A stretch of DNA of 14,451 nt from Bacteroidota bacterium. GTDB lineage: Bacteria; Bacteroidota; Ignavibacteria; SZUA-365. The stretch is from NCBI GenBank assembly GCA_018224345.1, contig JAGTUW010000221.1, forward strand, positions 1 through 14,451. The letters run 5' to 3'. The notes under the pieces were generated by a model that saw only the letters and a program-made list of their open reading frames with translations, was not told where the DNA came from and ran no database searches. A program made the translations under genes and the position numbers. Shown in pieces: positions 8,260-14,451 of the stretch (position 1 is the stretch's first letter; every line of letters begins with the position of its first letter).

Positions 8260-9792
8260 TTATTCGAGATTGCCTATTGTGCGTTCGACTTGCTCCAAAA
8301 TACTATTTTTCCTGACGAGTTCAGCACTTGCACCGAGATCACCGAACATGAGGCGGTCAGCATCGAGATGAGGGACGGACGCGCGAAGCAGGCGATGTGC
8401 CTCGCGGGTTCCGGCCCCCATGGTCATGGGAGCATGGAAGTCGAGTGCCTGTGCAGCAGTCATGAATTCTACGGCGAGGACATGTTCAGCATTTTTCATG
8501 ATTTGCCAGGCCTTGCGTGCACCGATCGATCCCATACTGTTGTGATCCTCCTGGTTGGCGGAAGTAGGAATGGAATCCACGCTGGCTGGATGAGCGAGCA
8601 CCTTGTTTTCCGATACCAGGGACGCGGCAGTGTACTGTGCGATCATGAATCCACTATTGAGTCCACCCTGAGAGGTGAGAAAACGCGGCAGTCCGCTGAG
8701 TTTACCGTTGACCATACGTTCGACGCGTCGTTCGGAAATATTTGCCAATTCCGCCAGTGCGATACCGAGGAAATCCGCTGCCAGCGCTACAGGCTGACCG
8801 TGAAAATTTCCGCCCTCGATGAGTCTGCCTGTTTCCGCGAAAATTAATGGATTATCCGTCGCTGCATTCATCTCCCTGAGTAACACCTCCTCGACATAGT
8901 TGATGCAGTCACGCGAGGCCCCGTGGACCTGGGGCATGCAGCGGAGGGAGTAGGCGTCCTGAACGGCATCATGGTTTTCACGATGCGATTCTCGTATTTC
9001 GCTGTTCTCAAGCAGACGCAGGATATTTCGTGCTACTTTTTGCTGACCAGGATGGGGACGAACCGCGTGGAGGGCGGGATCACAGGCATTGGTTGTCCCG
9101 AGCAGGCTCTCGAGAGTCATTGCCCCTGCGATGTCGAATTGCCGAACGAGAGAAAGCGCGCGCGCGGTTGTCCAGCTCAGATAGGCAGTCATCATTTGTG
9201 TCCCGTTAATCAACGCCAGCCCTTCCTTTGCTGCGAGACGTACGGGGGAGAGTCCTGAGGCGGCGAGGGCTTCGCTCGCCGGTCGCGTCCCATCTCCATT
9301 CCAGACCTGTTCGAGGCCCATCATGCAGCAAACAAGATGAGCGAGCTGTACGAGATCGCCGCTCGACCCGACAGAGCCCTGAGACGGAATGACGGGAATG
9401 ATATCTTCGTTGAGCATGGCCAACAGCAGTTCCACTGTTTCGATGCGGATACCGGAGTATCCTTTTGCGAGTGCGTTGGCACGCAGCAGCATGAGGATGC
9501 GGGTGATGTGTCTCGGTATAGGTTCACCGCAGCCGATGGCATGACTGACGATCAGATTGTACTGCAATTGCTCAAGCTGGTCACGACCGATATGTACATT
9601 ACTGAATTCCCCAAAGCCGGTGGTGATACCGTACATGACCTTACCGTCTTCCACCCACTCGTCAACGAGGGCACGCGAGTCCCGCATCCGTGGCAGTGCT
9701 GTCCCGGAAAGATGCACGGTGCATTCGCCCTGTGCCACGGCAACGACGTCCTCGAGTGTCAGATTGTTTCCATCGATGTGTATTGTCGTCAT
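8260..9792 (-). CDS. hutH: Histidine ammonia-lyase with unusual Ser-Ser-Gly MIO tripeptide
   Basis: 510 residues, the usual HutH length. It converts L-histidine to trans-urocanate and ammonia, the first step of histidine degradation, in the cytoplasm as a homotetramer. Visible active-site residues match the family: Tyr54 in 'MYGITTGFG', Ser83-His84 ('VSHAIGCGEP', the HAL pair, not the His-Leu of tyrosine lyases), Asn196 in 'LINGTQ', Gln278/Tyr281/Arg284 in 'VQDAYSLRC', Phe330 in 'GGNFHGQP', Glu415 in 'PTSANQEDHNSM'. The block 'SENKVLAHPASVDSIPTSAN' is diagnostic. The oddity is the cofactor tripeptide: residues 143-145 (9358-9366) are Ser-Ser-Gly where Ala-Ser-Gly is standard, followed by DLVQLAH rather than DLAPLSH. 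No other hut genes are in the window; a CBS protein follows. Transcribed divergently from the GbsR-like regulator. Confidence 0.93.
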   Translation of the reverse strand: MTTIHIDGNNLTLEDVVAVAQGECTVHLSGTALPRMRDSRALVDEWVEDGKVMYGITTGFGEFSNVHIGRDQLEQLQYNLIVSHAIGCGEPIPRHITRILMLLRANALAKGYSGIRIETVELLLAMLNEDIIPVIPSQGSVGSSGDLVQLAHLVCCMMGLEQVWNGDGTRPASEALAASGLSPVRLAAKEGLALINGTQMMTAYLSWTTARALSLVRQFDIAGAMTLESLLGTTNACDPALHAVRPHPGQQKVARNILRLLENSEIRESHRENHDAVQDAYSLRCMPQVHGASRDCINYVEEVLLREMNAATDNPLIFAETGRLIEGGNFHGQPVALAADFLGIALAELANISERRVERMVNGKLSGLPRFLTSQGGLNSGFMIAQYTAASLVSENKVLAHPASVDSIPTSANQEDHNSMGSIGARKAWQIMKNAEHVLAVEFMTAAQALDFHAPMTMGAGTREAHRLLRASVPHLDADRLMFGDLGASAELVRKNSILEQVERTIGNLE

Positions 9793-9916
9793 TTCTCTTA
9801 TTTCCCGATTATGCGAAAAAGCATATTAATAAAAATACACAGATGTGGTGAGCAGGAAAAGGGCGAAGCGCGGTGCATTCATCAATTCCTGATCGCACAC
9901 CCCATCTTGCTTGTTG

Positions 9917-9949
9917 TTGCCAAGTATTGTAACTTGTTCTCAATATTTG
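9917..9949 (+). promoter_or_regulatory. Possible promoter of the regulator operon
   Basis: TTG at 9917-9919 (also readable as TTGCCA, a 5-of-6 sigma70 -35) is followed after 22 bases by AATATTTG at 9942-9949, a near match to the Bacteroidota -7 TAnnTTTG. If used, the transcript would start only ~20 bases before the ATG at 9978. The -7 overlaps the inverted repeat, a geometry that fits autorepression. Confidence 0.35.
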
Positions 9950-9971
9950 AAAAATACCAAATAACAAGAAC
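9936..9971. promoter_or_regulatory. 36-bp composite inverted repeat, candidate operator
   Basis: GTTCT (9936-9940) and TATTTG (9944-9949) are mirrored by CAAATA (9958-9963) and AGAAC (9967-9971). Both pairs share exactly the same centre (between 9953 and 9954), so they form one dyad of 11 paired positions per arm with a 3-base mismatch and an 8-base spacer. An outer TATTGT (9925-9930)/ACAATA (9973-9978) pair is centred 2 bases away. The dyad ends 6 bases before the regulator ATG. Likely binding site of the GbsR-like dimer (inference). Confidence 0.55.
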
Positions 9972-9977
9972 GACAAT

Positions 9978-10469
9978 ATGGCTATGGATGCAGGACAGTT
10001 GCAGAGGGAATTCGCCGAGACACTCGGTAATCTCTATGCTGGCTATGGTTGGAAGCGGCTTGATGGTCTGATCATCGGATTGCTTCTGGCGAAGTCGACA
10101 CAGCTTTCACTCGATGATATCAGCAGGGAATTGAATCGCAGCAAGGGTCCGATTTCCGAAAGCGTGCGACAACTCACTGCGAAAAGGCTTCTGAGAAAGG
10201 CAGCCGGGCCGGAAAACCGGCGGGATTATTATGTCATCGATCCTGAGATCTTTCATCACAACCATTTGCTCAACATGCAGGTTGTACACAGAAACCGTAT
10301 GGTCGCAGAGGACTTTCTTTCCCGTGACACCGGAGAAGCCATGCCGGACGGAATGCGTGGAAATCTCCGTACCATGCATGCTTTTTATACTTTGATGGAG
10401 CGTTTCTACAGTGATTTTTCAGTGCGATGGAAGCAGGAGCAGCGGAAACTGGAGGAATATGGGTACTGA
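9978..10469 (+). CDS. GbsR/MarR-type transcriptional regulator
   Basis: 163 residues. A winged helix-turn-helix spans ~30-88: 'LDGLIIGLLLAKS', 'LSLDDISRELNRSKGPISES' (recognition helix around 55-66), and the wing 'AAGPENRRDYYVI'. This layout, with an N-terminal helix before the HTH and a C-terminal helical dimerisation tail (~95-160), matches the GbsR branch of the MarR superfamily, known from regulation of choline/glycine-betaine genes. The effector cannot be read from sequence. It is the first gene of the rightward operon and divergent from hutH, so it may control both sides through the inverted repeat just upstream. The start has no Shine-Dalgarno; Met3 at 9984 is an alternative. The final codons contain GGAGG (10451-10455), possibly serving a downstream start. 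Confidence 0.85.
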   Translation: MAMDAGQLQREFAETLGNLYAGYGWKRLDGLIIGLLLAKSTQLSLDDISRELNRSKGPISESVRQLTAKRLLRKAAGPENRRDYYVIDPEIFHHNHLLNMQVVHRNRMVAEDFLSRDTGEAMPDGMRGNLRTMHAFYTLMERFYSDFSVRWKQEQRKLEEYGY

Positions 10470-10575
10470 CGCATATACAGGAGACAGCACCGCTGATGCT
10501 ATGACAGGTTATTTTCCGCTCCAGGGCCGAGAGGGAAACGGACATTCAGCAGGGCATCGGGGGATGTGCCTATGA
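10459..10575 (+). CDS. Possible 38-codon bridging ORF
   Basis: ATG at 10459 lies 3 bases after GGAGG (a short spacing) and overlaps the end of the regulator gene; the TGA at 10573-10575 overlaps the preferred KAS III ATG (10572) as ATGA. The peptide is Gly-, Thr- and Asp-rich with no recognisable motif. It could be a translational-coupling leader or a chance open frame; an open frame of this length is not rare by chance. Confidence 0.2.
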   Translation: MGTDAYTGDSTADAMTGYFPLQGREGNGHSAGHRGMCL

Positions 10576-11588
10576 GAAGCGCCGCTATTACCGGAACTGG
10601 TCTGTATGTACCGGGTGAACCGATTCCCAATTCCGTATTTGACGAAAGGCATCAGGAGGAGATCGATCAATACCTGGTGGAACACCGAAACATCCACCAG
10701 CGGTATTACATGTCCGACGAACAGGCGACCTCGGATCTGATTCTTCCTGCGGCCCGGGAGGCCATGAAGGCGGCCCGTATTCTTCCGGAAACACTGGACC
10801 TCATCATTGTCGCAACAGACACGCCGGATTACATCTCACCCAGTACCGCAGCAGTCGTGCAATATGAACTCGGCGCCGTGCATGCAGGTGTCTTTGACCT
10901 CAATACTGCCTGCGCGGGCTTTGTCACCGCCCTGGATGTGGCAGAGAAATATATTCGATCAGATGAACAGTACCGTCATATCCTCGTTGTCGGTGCCTAC
11001 GGAATGAGCAAGTTTCTCGATCAGGATGATTACAAGATTGCGACACTGTTCGCCGACGGAGCGGGGGCGGTCATACTTTCCGCAACAGCGGACAATGCAG
11101 GTGTTCCACCGGACAACGGGATTCTTGCATCGTTGCTGTATGCGGACGGAAGCTATCATGATTACATGGGTATTTACGCCGGTGGAACCCGCATGCCGGT
11201 GACGCACAGCCGTATCGAAGCAAAAGATACATTACTTCGTTTTGTGAAGCGGATTCCCCCGGAAACCAATGCCCGACACTGGCCGCGGCTCATCGGAAAC
11301 GTGCTGACACGCATCAACAAAGCACCGGAAGATGTCCACCGCTATTTTTTCACGCAGATCAATATCAACAGCATCAGGCAGACGCTCGACACCCTCGGGA
11401 TTCCGCATGACCGGGCGCATAATATCATGCACAAGTATGCGTATACCGGCAGTGCCTGTATCCCTATGGCGATTGCTGATGCTGCGGACGCACATCTTCT
11501 CGCACCCGGTGATCTTATCATGCTTGTCGGATCAGGCGGCGGGATATCAATGGCTGTACTCGCCCTCACCTGGTCGTATCAGACGTAA
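10572..11588 (+). CDS. KAS III (FabH-like) protein lacking catalytic His and Asn
   Basis: A thiolase-fold protein of the 3-oxoacyl-ACP synthase III family, 338 residues from this ATG; GTG at 10566 would give 340, the numbering used here. ATG 10572 is preferred because GGGGG at 10559-10563 is 8 bases upstream, against 2 for GTG. Visible: 'AAITGTGLYVPGEPIPN' N-terminus, the nucleophile Cys116 in 'DLNTACAGF', 'FADGAGAVIL' (162-170), and a C-terminal 'GSGGG'. In E. coli FabH the other catalytic residues are His in 'HQAN' and Asn in 'GNTSAAS'; here these read 'TQIN' (Thr263) and 'AYTGSAC' (Tyr293). Normal decarboxylative condensation with malonyl-ACP is therefore doubtful; acyl transfer or another thioester reaction is possible (inference). 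Flanked by a regulator, symporter and CoA ligase; 16 bases before the symporter. Confidence 0.87.
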   Translation: MRSAAITGTGLYVPGEPIPNSVFDERHQEEIDQYLVEHRNIHQRYYMSDEQATSDLILPAAREAMKAARILPETLDLIIVATDTPDYISPSTAAVVQYELGAVHAGVFDLNTACAGFVTALDVAEKYIRSDEQYRHILVVGAYGMSKFLDQDDYKIATLFADGAGAVILSATADNAGVPPDNGILASLLYADGSYHDYMGIYAGGTRMPVTHSRIEAKDTLLRFVKRIPPETNARHWPRLIGNVLTRINKAPEDVHRYFFTQININSIRQTLDTLGIPHDRAHNIMHKYAYTGSACIPMAIADAADAHLLAPGDLIMLVGSGGGISMAVLALTWSYQT

Positions 11589-11604
11589 CGATAGTGGATA
11601 GCCC

Positions 11605-13086
11605 ATGCCTGCCGATACTCTCTACGCCTGGATAACCTTTACCGCTTATGCACTCGCCATTACGGGCATCGCGCTGTGGTCGCGAACCCGTGCTCGTTCG
11701 ATGGAATCCTTTTCCGTCGGTACGCGGCGGGTCAGCCCGTTTTTTGTCGGTCTTTCGCTGGCAGCCAACATGACGAGCGCAGCGACTTTTGTCATCAATC
11801 CCGGAATCATGTACCTCTACGGCTGGTCAGGTGTACTCGGGTATGCTGTCGCCACGCCCCTGGGAATCTATATCGGGCTGGTGATTTTCAGCAAGAAATT
11901 TCGCAGCATCGGCGATCAGACCCGTGTAATCACTGTACCGCAATGGATAGGTGATCGCTTCGGATCACCCGCGCTCAAGGTGTATTTTGCGGTACTTTCT
12001 CTTTTGCAGGTCAGCTTTCTTGTCCTCATCGTCGTGGGATTATCCTATGTCCTGCACAGCACACTCGGGATTTCTGTCTTGGCAGCACTGCTGATCGTTG
12101 TCGGTTTTACCTTCACGTACATTCTCCTCGGTGGAGCGAGTGCGCATATCATGACCAATAGTCTCCAGGCAGGAGTCATGATCGCCGTTGCCGTTTTGCT
12201 GCTTTTATCGGGAGCGGAATATGTCAGCGACGGGATAGATGGTTTTTTCAGTCGGCTGGAAGGAGTTGCGCCATTTTATCAGACCGCGATCAATCCGGAC
12301 AGCCTCCTGTTCCGAAGCTGGTTCGAAGTCTTCGCTGCGAATTTCATCATCGGCATCGCTATCATTCTGCAACCGCATATCATTTCCAAAGCCCTGTATC
12401 TGCGTACGGAACGCGATGTCAACCGCTATCTCGTGACAGCCATCGTCGTGTCACTGCTGTTTTTTGCCGTACTGATAGTAGGAGTGTTCGCACGACTCGC
12501 GCTGGATGGGGAATTGCTCAAACCCGATACCGTTATGGCGACGTATATCGTTCATCAGTTTTCTCCCCCGCTTCGGGCATTGATAGGACTCGGAATTTTG
12601 TCAGCGGGATTTTCAACACTCGAAGGCATACTGGTCGCACTGTCTTCAATATTTTCCAATGACTTTCTCCGTGGCGTCCTGCCTGCACGGATAACGGAAA
12701 GTGAAGCCTGGAAACAGCGGTCACTTCGTTATGCAAAAATCTTTCTTGTCGCTCTTGCGCCTGTCACCCTTGTGCTGTCCTGGGATCAGATTATTGATCC
12801 CTCGCTCTCTGTTGCGCTGTTCGCACAGAACGGTGTCTACGGTCTGTTCGCAGCCACCTTCGTGCCGATTCTGTTCGGTGTTTTTTCACAGCGAGCGACA
12901 GCCGGTATGATATGGACTTCCTCACTGGTGGCGCTGATCATTCATTTCGGCATGTATTACGGACAAATCACAATGTATTACAATAATCCCGCGGTCACCG
13001 CCGCCTGTGCCTTGCTCGGCAGCGTGATTGTCATGCTGCTGATGCAGGTATGTGCAGGAAGGAACGTGAGAAAGGAAGGGACATGA
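11605..13086 (+). CDS. Sodium:solute symporter (SSS family)
   Basis: 493 residues with about 13 hydrophobic segments, the usual size and layout of the SSS family (PutP, PanF, ActP relatives), an inner-membrane transporter driven by sodium (or proton) influx. Family signatures: 'MESFSVGTRRVSPFFVGLSL' at ~33-52, then 'AANMTSAATFVINPG' (53-67, the Na+-site helix), 'VPQWIGDRFG' (111-120), and 'GILSAGFSTLEGILVALSS' from residue 330 with the Ser/Thr residues expected at the second half of the Na+ site. Substrate is not predictable; SSS members carry amino acids, short carboxylates, sugars and vitamins. The context (CoA ligase overlapping by ATGA, KAS III just before) favours a carboxylate; divergent hutH would favour histidine. 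Shine-Dalgarno is weak, so translation may be coupled to the KAS III gene. Confidence 0.9.
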   Translation: MPADTLYAWITFTAYALAITGIALWSRTRARSMESFSVGTRRVSPFFVGLSLAANMTSAATFVINPGIMYLYGWSGVLGYAVATPLGIYIGLVIFSKKFRSIGDQTRVITVPQWIGDRFGSPALKVYFAVLSLLQVSFLVLIVVGLSYVLHSTLGISVLAALLIVVGFTFTYILLGGASAHIMTNSLQAGVMIAVAVLLLLSGAEYVSDGIDGFFSRLEGVAPFYQTAINPDSLLFRSWFEVFAANFIIGIAIILQPHIISKALYLRTERDVNRYLVTAIVVSLLFFAVLIVGVFARLALDGELLKPDTVMATYIVHQFSPPLRALIGLGILSAGFSTLEGILVALSSIFSNDFLRGVLPARITESEAWKQRSLRYAKIFLVALAPVTLVLSWDQIIDPSLSVALFAQNGVYGLFAATFVPILFGVFSQRATAGMIWTSSLVALIIHFGMYYGQITMYYNNPAVTAACALLGSVIVMLLMQVCAGRNVRKEGT

Positions 13087-14451
13087 TCAGCACTGACTGG
13101 TTTCATCGATGGGCATCGTATGCACCGGATCGTCCGGCACTGACGGATGCGGACTCCGGCCGCCGGTACACCTATGCGCAATGTGAACGAATTATCAACC
13201 GTACGGCACGCATATTGCGCGATGAATTTTTCGTCCTTCCCGGAGATCGCATCGCGGTACTTTCAACAAATCAGGTAGAATATGTCTTTCTCTTTTTTGC
13301 TGTGCAGAAGCTCAAGGCCCTGCTTGTCCCGTTGAACTACCGTCTCACAAGTCACGAGGTGAGTCACATTCTTCAGGACTGTGCACCCCGCCTGTTCTGT
13401 GTGCAGCGTGCGTTTTCATCTGTGGCGGAAGGGCTGTCCCATACAATAAGGAAGGATGTACGCACACTCTTTTTCGATGGTCCGGATAGTCTTACCGCAC
13501 GGATGGAAGACGACAGGCTCGCCGCGGACCCGATCCTGTATGAAACTGGATTGGATCAACCAGTGATGATATTATACACATCCGGAACGACAGGTACGCC
13601 GAAGGGTGCGTTGATCACCCATGGTATGTTGTTCTGGAACTCCGTCAATACCACGATGCGTCTCAATCTCGTGCAGCAGGATGTCACCCTGACCTTTGCC
13701 CCGTTTTTCCACACAGGAGGATGGAATGTTTTGACGACTCCGTTTCTCCATCGCGGTGCCCATGTGATTCTTCTCGGGAAATTCGATCCCGAGCGTATCC
13801 TGCAGCTTTGTGACACCGAGGGAGTGACGATTCTTTTCGGCGTCCCGACGATGATGGACAGACTGTCTCAGGCGGATGCGTTTCCCGGGGCAGCGCTGTC
13901 GACGGTACGATACGCCATCGTCGGCGGGGAAGCGATGCCGGTCGCGCTTATCCGTCTCTGGCAGAACAAGGGGGTACCGATCCGGCAGGGATACGGATTG
14001 ACGGAATTTGGTCCGAACGTGTTTTCTCTCAATGAAGAGGACGCGATAAGAAAAATCGGATCGATCGGGTTCCCGAATTTCTATGTCGATACGCGCATTG
14101 TCGACGAAGAGGCTGATGATGTCGCCGTCGGTGAAGTAGGTGAATTGTTGTTGCGGGGGCCCGTCTGCACGCCGGGCTACTGGAACAACCCCGAAGCGAC
14201 GGCGGCGACCATACGTGACGGCTGGTTTTACACTGGTGACCTCGTCCGTCGTGATGAGGAGGGGTATTATTTCGTTGTGGACAGGAAAAAGGATATGTTT
14301 ATCAGTGGAGCTGAGAACGTGTATCCCGCTGAGGTGGAGCATGTATTGCGTTCCCATCCCGCGGTCAGGGCCGCGGCGGTTATCGGGGTCCCCGACGACC
14401 GTTGGGGAGAGGTGGGCAAAGCGTTTCTCGTGCTCAACGAGGGCGGGAATC
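13083..14451 (+). CDS. Acyl-CoA synthetase (AMP-binding), 3' end cut by window
   Basis: The open frame starts at ATG 13083, overlapping the symporter stop as ATGA, with AGGAAGGG just upstream, and runs off the window after 456 codons. It is an ANL-superfamily adenylate-forming enzyme that makes an acyl-AMP and then an acyl-CoA. Motifs: P-loop 'YTSGTTGTPKG' (165-175), 'FAPFFHTGGWNV' (205-216), 'GYGLTEFGP' (303-311), 'GWFYTGD' (380-386), hinge 'DRKKDMFISGAENVYPAEVE' (400-419). Only the last ~40-60 residues, with the catalytic Lys of motif A10, should be missing. Substrate class cannot be assigned; it resembles the medium/long-chain and aryl-CoA ligase group. As the partner of a symporter and KAS III protein, it probably activates an imported or locally made carboxylate. 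Confidence 0.92.
   Translation, partial: MISTDWFHRWASYAPDRPALTDADSGRRYTYAQCERIINRTARILRDEFFVLPGDRIAVLSTNQVEYVFLFFAVQKLKALLVPLNYRLTSHEVSHILQDCAPRLFCVQRAFSSVAEGLSHTIRKDVRTLFFDGPDSLTARMEDDRLAADPILYETGLDQPVMILYTSGTTGTPKGALITHGMLFWNSVNTTMRLNLVQQDVTLTFAPFFHTGGWNVLTTPFLHRGAHVILLGKFDPERILQLCDTEGVTILFGVPTMMDRLSQADAFPGAALSTVRYAIVGGEAMPVALIRLWQNKGVPIRQGYGLTEFGPNVFSLNEEDAIRKIGSIGFPNFYVDTRIVDEEADDVAVGEVGELLLRGPVCTPGYWNNPEATAATIRDGWFYTGDLVRRDEEGYYFVVDRKKDMFISGAENVYPAEVEHVLRSHPAVRAAAVIGVPDDRWGEVGKAFLVLNEGGN

Larger units (their letters stand above)
9793..9977. promoter_or_regulatory. Divergent promoter region between hutH and the GbsR-like regulator
   Basis: 185 A/T-rich bases that must hold the promoters for both directions. 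On the hutH side there is a small dyad ATGC-gaaaaa-GCAT (9811-9824) next to ATATTAAT and an A-run, a likely promoter zone on the - strand. On the regulator side lie a CAAGT/ACTTG dyad (9921-9936) and the larger composite dyad listed separately. I see no clear Shine-Dalgarno for either gene. Confidence 0.6.

Noticed and set aside
8035..8847. 270-codon + strand open frame opposite the CBS and hutH genes
   Set aside because: The - strand carries highly conserved CBS and HutH motifs through the same bases; the + product has none.
8260..9792. Tyrosine or phenylalanine ammonia-lyase of a flexirubin or aryl-polyene cluster
   Set aside because: Residues 83-84 are Ser-His as in histidine ammonia-lyase, and the C-terminal blocks match HutH. 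No aryl-polyene ketosynthase or carrier gene is present in the window.
9337..10071. 244-codon + strand open frame crossing from hutH into the regulator
   Set aside because: It runs opposite conserved HutH sequence and out of frame with the regulator, and has no recognisable domain.
10572..11588. Canonical fabH of fatty-acid synthesis
   Set aside because: The catalytic His and Asn are replaced, and there is no plsX, fabD, fabG or acpP nearby.
13572..14357. Antisense open frame inside the acyl-CoA synthetase
   Set aside because: The + strand frame holds every core adenylation motif in order; the antisense product is a shadow.

Overview
The window looks like a chromosomal segment from the Bacteroidota/Chlorobiota/Ignavibacteria side of the tree. 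Two secreted proteins end in the type IX secretion (T9SS) sorting domain, with the YPNPFNPST-type motif common in Ignavibacteria, Kapabacteria-like and related lineages. Several genes start with a weak or absent Shine-Dalgarno, and promoter-like elements resemble the Bacteroidota TTG/nAnnTTTG type. Base composition is moderate and even. I see no tRNA, rRNA, CRISPR array, transposase or phage gene. The species cannot be named from this window alone.

Left part (1-7653), envelope and secretion, + strand: a non-coding leader; a 1246-residue secreted T9SS cargo protein with an N-terminal P-domain; a strong intrinsic terminator; a ~275-base intergenic stretch with one good hairpin; a second, 405-residue T9SS cargo protein; and, 10 bases after it, a GT-C membrane glycosyltransferase fused to TPR repeats. 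The last two probably form one transcription unit. It ends in a short convergent region with two hairpins.

Middle part (7654-9792), - strand: hutH (histidine ammonia-lyase) followed 24 bases later by a two-CBS-domain protein. All recognised HutH active-site residues are present, including the Ser-His substrate-selectivity pair. However, the tripeptide that forms the MIO cofactor reads Ser-Ser-Gly instead of Ala-Ser-Gly.

Right part (9978-14451), + strand, divergent from hutH: a GbsR/MarR-type regulator, a KAS III (FabH-like) protein that keeps the catalytic Cys but has Thr and Tyr in place of the catalytic His and Asn, a sodium:solute symporter, and an acyl-CoA synthetase cut by the window end. 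Spacing is tight (ATGA overlap between symporter and synthetase; a possible 38-codon ORF bridges regulator and KAS III), so this reads as one operon. A 36-bp composite inverted repeat lies directly before the regulator start and is a good candidate operator.

A reasonable joint reading is a regulated carboxylate-handling operon: the symporter imports an acid, the ligase makes the CoA thioester, and the atypical Cys-only KAS III transfers or condenses the acyl group. Whether the divergent hutH belongs to it, supplying urocanate as the acid or simply degrading imported histidine, is an open and testable question. This operon and the SSG-type hutH are the parts most worth a second look.
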